A stretch of 64,000 bases of DNA, taken from the NCBI GenBank assembly GCA_018894105.1, contig CM032126.1, forward strand, positions 24,030,391 through 24,094,390, written 5' to 3'. Within the stretch, counting starts at the first letter, position 1. The number at the start of each line of letters is the position of its first letter. A program made the translations under genes and the position numbers. The stretch comes from Jacaranda mimosifolia (taxonomy: Eukaryota > Streptophyta > Magnoliopsida > Lamiales > Bignoniaceae). Of this stretch, positions 26,089-37,220 are shown piece after piece. Below the pieces are notes generated by a model. That model saw only the letters and a program-made list of their open reading frames with translations, did not search any database and was not told where the DNA came from.

Positions 26089-27091
26089 GTGTACCCGCTT
26101 TGCGTAGAAGAATTAGATGACGAGGAAGACCTCTTGGGCGACGAGCCATTGACTGATGAGCTCCAAGAAGAGAGGCACCTGCTTACTCTCAAGCCATGCA
26201 AGAATAAGAGGTTCCGTAAACCCCTTCAGTGGCTTAGCCCACAGACCCTTTGGATTAAAAGAGATCGAGATTTAGGCCAGAGTCTCAACAATTGGGTGGT
26301 GGAGCATGAGTTGTTAATGAGATGGCTGAAGATTGGGCATTGGAACGATTACTTTACCTTCAGCCCCCAAAGTTTTTTGGAGAATCGGATCACCGAATAG
26401 TGGATAGATAACTTATAAGTCATATTCGAGACCCTGCGCTACCCAGATGAACAGAAAGTATGGTTTGCTACGTTCCTCCTAGTGGGATCTGCGAGGAGCT
26501 GGTGGAAAATGATTGACCATAGATAAACTGCTACAGAGACCTACAGGACGTGGGATAACTTTACCAAGGAGTTCATAGACAAATTCAAACAGTCAAGAGA
26601 ATGGGAATTCATGAATTTAACTCAAGGAAAGTAGTCCATCAGCTAGTATAAGGCAACTTTTAGCCGAGTTATACAATATGCACCCTATATCCTGGATGAT
26701 GAGAGTCCATAGATTCAACAATTTGTATAAGGGCTATAGCCAGAGCTCAAACAAGGTTTGGCCATTTTCGATTTACCAAATTTCAACTTGGCAGTGAGCA
26801 AGGCACTGCAACTTAGAGCTGCAGGAGATGCAAAAAATTAAGGATAGGAGTCAAAAGGAAAATATGCAACTCAGTGGGTAAGGTGATACCAAAAGAAAGC
26901 AACCGAGACTTTATGTTGAAAGTAATACCCAACAAGCTCCTCAGTTTGACGATATGGCAAATTTAGCTCAAGAGAGACCACAGAAGCAATGTGGATTCTG
27001 TGGATCGCATACCCATAAGGAGCCAAATTGTTGGAGAAAGCATGGCAGATGCATAGGTTGTGGAAGTGACTGACATTTCTTAAAAGATTGC
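26089..27091 (+). pseudogene. gag remnant of element B with two CCHC knuckles
   Basis: The first 103 residues are open and rich in Asp, Glu and Leu; then stops alternate with a clear retrotransposon gag domain (26395-26830): SARSWWKMIDHR, TWDNFTKEFIDKFKQSREWE, and DLPNFNLAVSKALQL. Two knuckles follow: 26990-27031 CGFCGSHTHKEPNC, a perfect CX2CX4HX4C, and 27050-27091 CIGCGSD-stop-HFLKDC, the same pattern with a stop codon at one position. Element A keeps only the second one, so B shows the ancestral pair. Confidence 0.85.
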
Positions 27092-27205
27092 TCCAGAATG
27101 AGAGACCCAACATCTGTAGGGAAAGGAAAACAAGTAGCAGGAGCTAGTGGGGGACATAATGTATGAGCTTGAGCCTATACCCTGATAGGAGAAGAGGTAC
27201 TGGAT

Positions 27206-27500
27206 CTTAATGAGGTGACAGAAGGTATAGTTTCTATTTTTGAAATATATGATAATGCCTTATATGATCCTAGTATTTTACATTCCTTCATACCTGTCGT
27301 ATTTTCTCGAACTAAATATGCAATCCGAGACTATGGTTTATTAGAAAGAAGTTCAAACACCCTTAGAAATAGGATTAATAATAGATACCATGTATCAAAA
27401 TTCGCCCAAATGACGATTATATCCAGCCAACCTCATATAGATGCCTATCCAAGAGTATGATGTGATACTCGGAACGAATTGGCTATATAGTCATCAGGAA
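27206..27500 (+). pseudogene. protease remnant of element B
   Basis: VSIFEIYDNALYDPSILHSF is the counterpart of the protease start in element A. The active-site triad D-S/T-G is replaced by D-P-S, so the enzyme is dead. The frame is lost after 27460, where ILGTNWLYSHQ (about 27466-27500) continues in another frame. Confidence 0.8.
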
Positions 27501-27689
27501 CAAGTGAATTGTTGCACCAAATGCATCATTCTTGAATATGAGATACCAATACCAACACGATCTTCTGCAGATAACGCTTCCCAATGCCAGTTATATCTGC
27601 ACTAGAGACTAGATAGATTTTGAGAGAAGGCAGGCGAGAATTCTTGGTGTATCTTATCAACAAACCCCAAGGTACAGTTTAAAATTGAG

Positions 27690-28330
27690 GAAATAGAAGT
27701 GGGGGCTAAATACTCAAAAGTTTTCCCAAAAGAAGTGAGCTTATTACCCCTCACCCCACGAAGAAGAACTATATGACCTTCTACGGGGACAAAAATCTTC
27801 TCAAAGTTGAAAGTTGAAGCAAGGGTACTACCAGCTGAAGGCCAGAAAAGACCACATAAAGCAATTACGCATGGTTCTCAGAACCTTGAGAGAGCATTAG
27901 TTGTATGCAAAATTTAGCAAGTGCAGACATTGAGTACAGATATGGCTTTTCTTGGGCATATCATATCCCAAGATGAGGTAGAGGTTGATCCCTTCAAGAA
28001 AAAGGTGGTAGTCAACTAGAAGAGACCAAAAAACACGATAGAAATTCATAATTTTCTAAGTTTTGCCGGCTATTAATGACGATTTGCGGAGAACTTTTTC
28101 AAAATAGCTGACATGTTGACTAAATTAACTCAGAAAGGTTAACCACTTGACTAAAATGAGGATCTAAATATGAGACAGTGCTAATGGATGGAAATTCTAG
28201 AAGACTACAATTCTTCCATCGTCTATCACCCGAAAAGGCAAATGTAGTGGCCAATGCCTCGATCCGAAGGGCTGGAATAGCTCACTTACTGGAAGCAAAA
28301 GCATCAAAAAGCCTAAGAATGGGTTCTGTG
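27690..28330 (+). pseudogene. fragments of RT and RNase H of element B
   Basis: Short pieces remain in order: EELYDLLRG (27775), an RT thumb piece with LRTLREH (27870-27900), VDPFKKK (27985-28005), then jumping to the RNase H end, LEDYNSSIVYHPEKANVVAN (28195-28255). The catalytic RT palm is missing, so this region is a deletion product and not only point-mutated. Confidence 0.75.
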
Positions 28331-28485
28331 TTACAATTAATGCAATGAGTAGGATTGCAGAGATCAGTGTAGTCCGAATTACAAGACGAAATGCGATGAG
28401 CCCCAAGCCTAATATATGGATGTTAAAACTAAAGGAAAGGTTGGAAGTTCTAAAGAGTGTGAGTTTAATACCAACAACCAAGGTA

Positions 28486-28640
28486 TTCTTTTGTTCTATA
28501 AAAGAGATACGTATGCTGGAAGAAATGAAGAAGAGATTGTTGGATAAGGCACACAAGTCAAGATACACAATGTATCTAAGATGTACGAAGATGCATTGGG
28601 ACTTGAGAAGCAAGTCTAGCATAATGTAATGAAAAGAGAG
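28486..28640 (+). pseudogene. integrase zinc-finger fragment of element B
   Basis: EMKKRLLDKAHKSRYTMYLR corresponds to the HHCC domain seen at 3690-3715 in element A; the following Cys pair and the catalytic core are absent. Sequence then runs directly toward the purine tract. Confidence 0.75.
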
Positions 28641-28718
28641 GATGTAGATTGACTAACAGAATATACTTATTTTATGCCAGTCAGAACAGTACTCAGATGA
28701 GAATCTGGGGACCAAATT

Positions 28719-28735
28719 CTTTTAAGGAGTGGGTA
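28719..28735 (+). other. Polypurine tract of element B
   Basis: TTTTAAGGAGTGGGTA ends exactly at the TG start of the 3' LTR. It is the expected plus-strand primer position. Confidence 0.8.
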
Positions 28736-31525
28736 TGTAAGATATAGGTTGGTAAGATTTTAGGGCCCGAAAAATTAATAAAAATGACTTAATTGCATGA
28801 AGATTGGAAGTTTTGGGGCTAATTTGTAATTTAAAGAAACTTGATTGTACAATATTTTAAAAGTTTTGTGGGCTAAATAAGAATATTTTAGGTCAAATAG
28901 GTTAATGTAAGGCACCCACTAAGTCCAGGGACTGAATTGAAGAGGCTCAAAATCTTGGAGGACTTAATTGGAAGCTAGACAGAATTTTGGGGGGTCAATT
29001 TTGGGTTTCAGAAAGTTATATATATCATTTTCACCCCAAATTTCTTCATTTCTTCTCCATGCACCTATCTTTAACCTTTTCCGATGACAAAAGAAGATTT
29101 CTGGGCAGTGGAGTTGGTAGAGCTCAGCTCAAGGAACAACCATGTAGCCTCTAATTGAGTTTTGGTTTGATGCCGGCGATGGAATTTGAGGAAAACGACG
29201 ACAAATGTGGTGGCGCTGTAGTGTTTTTTAGACAATTGAGGGCCGTCCTGGTGGCGAACCATGAAATTGATTGGGGTATTGGGTTGCTCTCACTAAAAGG
29301 CATCGATTGGTGGTGGTGACTACCTCCGATGGCGACGCAGTGGCAGTGGAGCTAGGACAATCTGTTTAGCTTATCGCGACGATCATAGCGGTGTAGTTGG
29401 TTTGTGATTTTGGAGCTTCGCTAAGAAAATCTCGGGTAAAAAAATTGGATTGGAGATTATAGATATATATGCATACATATATGTTGTATCATTTTATCTC
29501 ATAAACCTTGTATTGTGACACATGCGGATATGAATTATGATATGGAACCAAGATTCAGAACATGCATGTACCATTATAAGTTTAGAGAACTCAAATTTGT
29601 ATTATCATGTTATAATTTTGGGTTATTTGAGTTTATTAGCGGATTAAAACCCTAATTTTGTGGATTTGGAACCCAAGAATAAAATTAGGATTATTAAGGA
29701 ATAATTGGATTGTTATTATTTTAGTATATTATGGCAAGATCAACTAAAGGACTATGGATCTGATTTATTCTTTTATCGAGATTGGTGAGATTAGCACGTT
29801 TCTTACCAATAGTATCAATTGAACCCTAAAACTACCGTATTAACGGAGCAATTAGTGATTTTAGACTGTTAATGGTATCATTGTAATTATTAAGAATTAT
29901 TATAGTTGAATGGGGATTTTGACTGTGAACCTGTTATTTTGGATTAGGTGATGTGGAAGTAGGTCTCGTTGATCAGTAGACAGCTGACTGTGGTTGCATT
30001 TTTTGAGGCTATGGAGGGGAGGTTCTGCCAATATGACACTTGAATACACCTATATGTTATTGTGATAAACCCCTGTGAGAATTCTTGTTTCTATATTGTA
30101 CTATATCCCATTTTGTTGAAATCTGAGAAATGCTTGAGATCTCGGTTGTTATCTATTATTTGATGTGTAACACCCCTGTGAGGGTTATCGCTTGTTATGG
30201 ATTCTAAATCATGTCTGTTCTGGCGCCCAGAACTCTTGTCTGTTATTTGTATCGCTTAGAACATCTGTTATCTAATCATTTTATTATCTGGTTGTCTGTT
30301 ATCCGTTCGTTCTATTATCTGACTATCTTTCATCCGACCGTTCTATTATCTGACTATCCTGTTAACTGTACCTGTTTTGTGCTGTTAATCGTTGCCTTGC
30401 TGACATACTTGTTTATTCGTTCAGTTACTGTTCTGTTATCTGTTTATCTTACAGCACTTTTGCCCTATACCAAGCCGTCATGCTTGGGTAAGTTATGTAC
30501 CTAGCTGCCATGCCTAGGTAAGTTTGTACCAGCCATTAGGCTTAGGTAAGTTTGTACAAGGCTATCGTGCTTGGGTAAGTTTAGTTTGAGCTGTCATGAT
30601 TGGGTAAGTTATGTACCAAGTTGTCATGCCTGGGTAAGTTTGTAACAGCCGTTGGGCTTGGGTAAGTTTGTACCAGGTTATCACACTTGGGTAAGTTCAG
30701 TTTGACTGGAATAAGAAACATTTATTATACATGTCCTGTTATGATTTGTTAAATTGTAATCTAATATGTCTGTAATCCAATCCTGACTGCCTGTAATCTG
30801 ATCTGTTTGTAATCTGATTCTGACTGTAATCTCTTGATATATTTTTGCTCTGACTGTTAATTATGATCGTTAAGTTGATTCTTCTTCGACAGATCCCGAT
30901 TGCTTATTATTACGAATATCCCTTATTAAGTACTTTGGGCTTACCCCTTGTATTTCTTTGATTTTCTCAGACATGGTTATGTGATGATCTTAAACTCTAG
31001 GCTTGGATCGGCAAACACATTTTGTAATAGAATAATATTTGTATATGCTTATGGGTACTCTTAGATATTTTGTGTACCCTAGAGATGTGGTGATATGTTG
31101 GGTCTGAATTTAACATCTGCAGGGTGTGTATATATTATGTTGAGTAGTATGGGATCAGTTATGGTTTGTATATAATACTTTTGTTGAGGTTTGCTTAAGA
31201 TGAAATCTGATGTTGTTTCTGATAATAGAATAGGTGTTTGTAACTATTATGGGTTCAATCGTATGTTAAATTTTAAACTCAGTGATGTTGTGATATGATA
31301 GGATGAAATTAAGGTTTGTAGTATGTATGAAATGATGAATGATGGGATCTGTCATGGCATGTAAATTGTACTTTTGTTAAAGTTTGTTTAGGTTGAAGCT
31401 TGTTTCTATCTCTGATAATTTTGAAAAAAAATTCTGATGGGCCTAATGCTTGTATTATGAGCTAAGATTTAAGACTGAACGGGGTGGCATCCTGCTTATG
31501 GGCCATCTTGAGAATGGGTGCTACA
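28736..31525 (+). mobile_element. 3' LTR of element B
   Basis: Begins TGTAAGATATAGG: the terminal TGTAA is kept but about 48 bp that follow it in the 5' LTR are missing. Otherwise colinear with the 5' LTR to GGGTGCTACA. Length 2790 bp. Contains the matching eight-unit minisatellite at 30468-30700. Confidence 0.9.
30468..30700 (+). repeat. Hairpin minisatellite in the 3' LTR of element B (8 units)
   Basis: Same eight units in the same order as 24689-24925, individually diverged. For example unit 2 has arms CCTAGCTGCCATGCCTAGGT, in which both arms changed and pairing is kept. Confidence 0.9.
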
Positions 31526-32260
31526 AGAAGGTAAGTTCGAATAACTTAATGACGTAAACATCATAATGCATGATTAGAAAAAAATTGATCTAAATATATA
31601 TATACACACATAAAGAATGTTGGCTTGAATGTGGACTACGAGTAATGCATATCGATGCAAGATTATAAAATTGAACTCTTAAGTAGCAATTAGTTTACAT
31701 TGAAATATCAAAAGTTTAAACCTCATATCTTAATGTTAAGGTCATGAAGATCTTTTGAAATCTATAGAGGGTATCATTTTCACATAAAGTAATAAATCCA
31801 AAATGTTTGCATAATAAGTGTGAAGCCAAATCTAAATCGATATTTTATATATAACAAATTATTTGATATGTCTCGACACAATCCCAAACTAGCAAAGAGA
31901 CATCTCGAATCTTAGTGCTTTCTTTGTAGTGAACTCTCAAATTTTAGGACTCGAGAATCAAATCAATTTCATAAAATTAGTTATACAAGAACATTTCAAG
32001 AAATGCCTTAAGTTTCAAAATTTAGGAATCACATCAGTTTCACAGCTATAACAAATCTTTTGATGGAAAATGTTAGCTTTTAAAATTCAGGAATCCGATG
32101 AGTTCTACAGAATTGACTATACCAAAATATTCCATAGAACTAATTGTTGGATGGTCTCCAACCTTATAACTCCCAACAATCTATATACCAGTACCTTATA
32201 TCTTAATGCCAAGTGGCCAACTCAGTCAACAACTATTACAATACAAATTAGTAAACCTAA
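31526..32260. repeat. Non-coding stretch with degenerate 70-bp repeats
   Basis: The first part may continue the reverse LTR interrupted by element B. At about 31930-32140 three imperfect units of about 65-75 bp share caaattttaggaaTC, atcagtttcac/cat and ata-aaga segments. No gene seen. Confidence 0.4.
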
Positions 32261-32261
32261 T

Positions 32262-33260
32262 CCTCGATGATTAAGATTCAAGCAACATCCAACCTTCAAT
32301 TACCCCGAAGTCAGGATCATAAACCAAATAGGTCCAAGCAGGTAGACCAACTTTCAACGACTTAATCCGGTCCTATTCACCTTTCTGAACTAGTCTAAAG
32401 GGCCCAAAAATTCCCAAGGGCATCTTCAAGGTTGATATAACATGAACAAGAAGAGAGTCCGAACAGCCAACATGAATTTTATACCACAATTGCCATGTGA
32501 AATAGAATAATTATAAAATTATCTATAGAACCATTATAAAATAAATAACAGGCCGGTCAAATAATTAGTAATGGCCAATAAGCAAGATGGCTAACAAAGG
32601 ATTTGGTGGAAGGAATAATCCACTACTGAAGTAACTACTAAATACTATGAAGTCCCCTGGAGTAAGTATCACCATATGGTCCTTCAATGAAGGAAGAATA
32701 AACTCGTATTTATCAAAAACACAAACCCTATGCCTCAAAATTTCTAACTCTTCAAATGAAAGCAAACAAGAAATTTTTCGCAACTTTAACAAAACTACTA
32801 TAAATGCCACCAGAATCTTTAGACCCTTTCTTGAAAAAACCCTCTACTCTAACTCGAAGCCGAATCTAATGTAGACATCATCTTACGAACCAGAGGATGG
32901 CTAACTCTTGAGACATGATTTCATGAACTATCTCTAGGTCGGACGATGTGCTAAAAGAAATTCTCACGAATGCGAAAATCATGGCTCCACTACAAGGAGG
33001 ATGGCCCGCACAAACTTTAACAAATTTGGACTCACCACAACTACCCAAGGCGGCACTCGCTTTAACAAAAACATGCGCAGAAAATTCCTTATTTGCACAG
33101 GTCATTGGCACAGCGCAAGCCCAACTTGCCATGCCTTTGTAGGACCCCTCCTTAGCTCTTTAGCGGTAGCTCTCCCGCTGCCACCCTCTATCATTTCTAT
33201 AGGCTTTGATTTACTTTGGGACTCTAACTCAAATGGGGTCCTACTTCTAGACATCCCGCT
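32262..33260 (-). pseudogene. Decayed Transposase_28-like reading frame, relic 2
   Basis: Minus-strand start MSRSRTPFELESQSKSKPIE near 33258, the counterpart of the plus-strand relic at 19849. The clearest domain piece is 32565-32810: EFILPSLKDHMVILTPGDFI followed by VFSSYFSSGLFLPPNPLLA, which fits the Pfam 'putative gypsy type transposon' pattern (...lPgpedr...ppGyftvy...GLrfPlhpf...). Further down KIHVGCSDSLL and LGIFGPFRLVQKGE are readable with a stop. An LTR-like repeat lies about 450 bp upstream at 33716-34020, as in relic 1. The match is from memory of the domain pattern and needs a profile search. Confidence 0.55.
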
Positions 33261-33715
33261 CTCAAGACACAACATAATTTAATTTGATAAACCTCAAAAA
33301 TTTTATCAACTTTAAGGAGTTGAGTAAAAATTCATGAAAAATGAAACAAAGTAAAAAGGAAGAAAAAGAGAAATAGACTATTAGAGAAGTTACCTTGAGA
33401 ACTCATCTTAGTACGACCCATAAAAGCCCCTTCTCCTATATCCAAACCTTGCTAAGATTTTGCTAAGTTCTTAAATGAATAAACAGCAGTTGGATAAACA
33501 CTCACTAAAAACTTACCAGACTTTTAGATTGGAAGAACCTCAACTTAGATGAAAGTTGAGTTAATTCAAATTTCTACACAAAATACAAATAACAAAAATT
33601 AATTGTTTACTTTATTAAAATTTAATCAAATAAATTAAGACAAAGTAAAAATTAAAATCTGACTTTATATTATGTTTTCAACATGAAAATAAATTTTTTA
33701 AATTAAAAATAAGGG

Positions 33716-34020
33716 AGCTTGATGATATTGCAAATCAAGTCCCTAAGTGTAAAAGGTAAAAATGAACTAAAAAGGCCCAATAAATTAAATAATAAAGGAA
33801 TAAAAAGGCTAGAGAGCCCAATTAACTAAATACATAACGATGAGCATCTAAAAATTAGTAGGTTGAAGCCACTAAGGAAAAAATATTACAAATACTAAGT
33901 CCCAAATTTAAAAAAAAAAGAGCACAAAAATCATTTGCAAAAATTCAAGAGTTTGACTCTCTGCTTTGCATTCTAGAGAAAAGAAAAAAAACTTAAAAAA
34001 ATTCGCTAACTCCTACCATA
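33716..34020 (-). repeat. LTR-like piece, copy 3 (reverse strand)
   Basis: On the minus strand it carries the same order of segments as 18476-18790 (…gcaaatgatttttgtgctc…, …ttaattgggctctctagcc…, …gggacttgatttgcaa…) and ends ATATCATCA. 33261-33715 between it and the reading-frame start is AT-rich and featureless. Confidence 0.55.
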
Positions 34021-34586
34021 ACAGTTCCTTATTGCTCTGGGTAAGGTGCGACCTTACCAAAATAGTGCCAAGCTTCCTCAGGAATTCCTATGACCCACCT
34101 CAGCCACAAGCAGCTTCTGTTGTGTGCTGGAGGGATTAGGCCATTGGGGGCTTGGGGTTCGACCAGCTAGGCCGCTGCTGCCTAGTGAAGTCCTTCGCAC
34201 ACTCAAATCAAGTTGGATCCAATTAATAGTAACAATAATAGTGGCAGTGTCAGTAACAGTAATCAGTTGATCATCGAATTTAATTGCTAGTCTAAAAGCA
34301 TTAAAACATAAAGTGCATGTTTTCTTATATCGGGAAACAAAATAAATCATTTTTGTGCGCAGTGGAATACAGTCATATCATGCATTACTATACATATATC
34401 CTTCTGGGTTTTGAAAAGTAAAATTATATAGTGGTTATAGGTTTAGGCACTCACATTCAGGATCAATCCTAGAAGTCAATCACCTATCCTAGTGTCAATC
34501 AAGTCAATTGTTGAGTCACCTGATTCATTTAATAAATATATCGATAATTGATTTAGAAGATTAGCAAGACAAAGGTCACTTAGAAC

Positions 34587-35159
34587 CAGTGTTTGAAAAA
34601 TCAGACTGTTCATTGAACTAAAAAATTTATCGGTTCACGGTTCAACTGTTGGTCGGACCGTAATTGAACCGCGACTAAACCGTGACATCATAATTATGAA
34701 ATATATATATATATTTATATTATATATATTACTTAAAATTTAATAAAATACTAAAATATAAAACATAAAGTGCTTAAATGATATTGTCTAGCATTACAAT
34801 CCAAATTTCACAATTCATATTATAAATGATCACAACAATTTAAATATATCAAGTCCAAAGTTTAAAGTTGAGAGTGTGTAAGTTTAGAGTTAAACTAAGG
34901 CATTTTTTTACTTTTAGATAGCTTGTGAAGTGTACCTTAACCTTCAAACTTTGTACTTAGACCAAAAAAATTATTAAAAAAATAATAATTTTATTAAAAA
35001 TTAAATGAAAAAATCACTCCGGTTCATCGGTTCACGGTCCAACCGGCCGGTCTGAATGGTTTTTACAAAATATGGCATTTTCTTCATTTTTTTCAATTTT
35101 TTGAGAAAATCGAACCGATTTGCCGGCCGATCTGGTCCGGTCCGGTTTTTTAAACAGTG
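34587..35159. mobile_element. hAT-like MITE with perfect 8-bp duplication
   Basis: Flanked by CTTAGAAC at 34579-34586 and 35160-35167, exact. Termini are CAGTGTTTGAAAAATCAGAC on the left and, on the minus strand, CACTGTTTAAAAAACCGGAC on the right (16 of 20 matching). A CAGTG-type end with an 8-bp duplication is the hAT (Ac/Ds) signature. Inside, cggttcacggttcaac at the left and the ccggttcatcggttcacggtccaacc run at the right are further inverted and direct subterminal motifs. At 573 bp with no frame it cannot encode transposase. Confidence 0.92.
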
Positions 35160-36467
35160 CTTAGAACTAGCATTATGAGTGTCATAAGCATGTATTACCT
35201 TAAAACCAATAATCCTAATTAGTGGTAAAATGATTTACTAATTTCCTTTTTTTTTCTACAAACATGGCACATACCCTATAATTGAGTCTTAGATAAAATA
35301 TAAATGCTCAAGTAACATTGTATTAAGCATCCAACATCTCAATAATACAAAACATCTAACTCGTCTTACTTTTAATACTTTAGCTAGTGGCTAACATTAA
35401 CAATACAAGCTTATGTGCTAATTCCACTTCATGAGATAACTAATATCAAAATTGATTTACCAATCAAAGAATCATCCTCTAATTCCAATTCCTAGATATG
35501 ATGATTTACAAAACCGCTTGGATGGTATCACACATATCTCATGGTCCCACTATCCATTAATTGATTCCAACAAAAAATTTCCTTCTAATTTGGTAATCAA
35601 AGCCATCATAATTAGAGATACATCCTTAAAATATTATTAAATATTATCTTGGTGCATATAATTAAAATTGGCTTAACATTTATGGGGAGTAACTTCACGG
35701 CTTATACCCTTAGATACAACCGAAATGCATGGGCTGCTAAGAAACACTAGGTGTGCTATTTCAATCATGAGTCTTACCTTTTTCTTTAACCATTCTTCAT
35801 TTTCTGGAAACTTACTTTGCCACCTAGAATTCAAAAACTAACATGCTTTTTGTGACCATCACTCTTAATCTTAATTGGGTTAATCTAAAATTACTAAACA
35901 TATAGAGTATTAGATGGAATCACACTTTGGCAGAATAATGAAATGCTAATGATGAGGCATAAGATCCTAGGAAGCAGTAAGTAACTTAACAAAGTCCAAT
36001 CCCCCAGAATCCTCCTTATGCAGGGCAGTGGGCACATGAATATGTTGATATAACTGATGAGGCTTGTTCCCCTGCTTTGCCGCCGCTTATATCTCCCATA
36101 ACCTACTTGATTATTTAGCAGAGATCCAAAATAAATTCCAAGCAACAACCAAACCACTGCCTGCACTGAAATTCACTGTCGGATTATACCTCCACACCAA
36201 ATCGACACTCAAATCACTTGCCAACATACAAAAGCCTAGCATCAGGTCCCACCAAATTCAACATATCACTAGATACCAACCTATCGTACAACAAGAGATC
36301 AGCACTGCCTATCGCTCGTAATGCTTTTAGCGTCAGCAACTACGAGTTCTCGGGCCATGTACCTACCAAGATCACATTTTCAAGCCTAATTTTCTGAACC
36401 CTACTTTCATTTTCTCTCTTTTCTCTCAAAATTTCAAGCAGTTCCCTTAACTCTGAAAGCTGCGAAG

Positions 36468-36722
36468 CTATATCACATTCCCTAATAATTTTCTTGATCG
36501 GGGGTGTGGGCACGAGGATGAGGAATGAAGCAGTTGTTGGTCCTTGTGCAGCCAGCTCTCTCTTTGGTACCTCTTAATTGAATGCTTTTCTATGAAAGAT
36601 GATGTCTTTTGTGAATTTGCTACACATTGGATGGCAAAAATTGGTTTGAGGCCAAAAGATTTGGTTTTTCTTGATTGAATTGCTACTGCAGAAGAAGATG
36701 GGACTCTACTTACAAGGGTCAT
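36468..36722 (-). CDS. Short unrecognised frame with a promoter-like upstream region (doubtful)
   Basis: Eighty-four residues starting MTLVSRVPSSSAVAIQSRKT, Ser-rich and basic at the N-terminus like an organelle transit peptide, with EKHSIKRYQRE in the middle and an arginine-rich end. Upstream on the minus strand are aaaccctag and A-rich TATA-like sequence (36740-36840). I do not recognise a family. Its position matches the GC-richer block that other LTRs of this window carry at the same distance from their start, so it is more likely an LTR leader region than a gene. Confidence 0.2.
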   Translation of the reverse strand: MTLVSRVPSSSAVAIQSRKTKSFGLKPIFAIQCVANSQKTSSFIEKHSIKRYQRESWLHKDQQLLHSSSSCPHPRSRKLLGNVI

Positions 36723-37220
36723 GGGAATGAAAAGTATTTGGCTCTCTACAGAGACAAAGCTTTACACCTTTTTTATTCTTTTTTATTTGTGAGACTAGGG
36801 TTTTGAATTATAGGGACTATTTGTATAGGAGAAGTATTATACTTCAACTAAAACTCTAGTTATTTATCAACTAGAACTAGGATAATCCTATAATAAATCT
36901 GATATCTTTATTATTATTTCCTAAGGTCTCAATTATGAATTCATAATAACAATATAATATTAGTATAAGAAAATTATAACTTATTTTTTCTAAAATTTAA
37001 ATATCTAATATATATATATATCATCTTCTAATTGATATAACAAATAATAAATAAAATTAAAAGAAATTAAGAGTAAACATAGGATAAAATAATTAAGAAA
37101 TTCTAAGTCTTTACAAGTAATCAATTAAATATGAAATGAAAAATTATGAGGCCTTACAGATTACATTTGAATTTCAATTAAATTGTTATTTATCTAAATA
37201 ATTCTTGAATGTTTTTTGCA

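Larger units (their letters stand above)
22863..31525 (+). mobile_element. Ty3/gypsy element B, complete in structure but deleted inside
   Basis: Two LTRs of the TGTAACACCCC family (22863-25748 and 28736-31525) enclose only about 3.0 kb of internal sequence. The primer binding site follows the 5' LTR and a purine tract precedes the 3' LTR. Flanking 5-mers are AGAGG (22858-22862) and AGAAG (31526-31530), an imperfect duplication consistent with one insertion and later mutation. Gag, protease, bits of RT/RNase H and the integrase zinc finger remain; most of RT and the integrase core are deleted. Two-thirds of the element is LTR. Confidence 0.9.
34047..37158 (-). mobile_element. Candidate reverse LTR carrying a hAT-like MITE
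   Basis: On the minus strand it would start TGTAAGGCCTCATAATTTTT, like the TGTAAGGCC start of the element A LTR, and end near TGCGACC at 34047. A GC-richer block 0.4-1.1 kb from the start (36060-36720) lies where the other family LTRs have theirs. No target duplication was found (taagg left, gatta right), so extent and identity are uncertain. Confidence 0.3.

Noticed and set aside
28197..28622. 141-residue minus-strand hydrophobic frame
   Set aside because: It is the shadow of RNase H and integrase code of element B, which reads on the plus strand.
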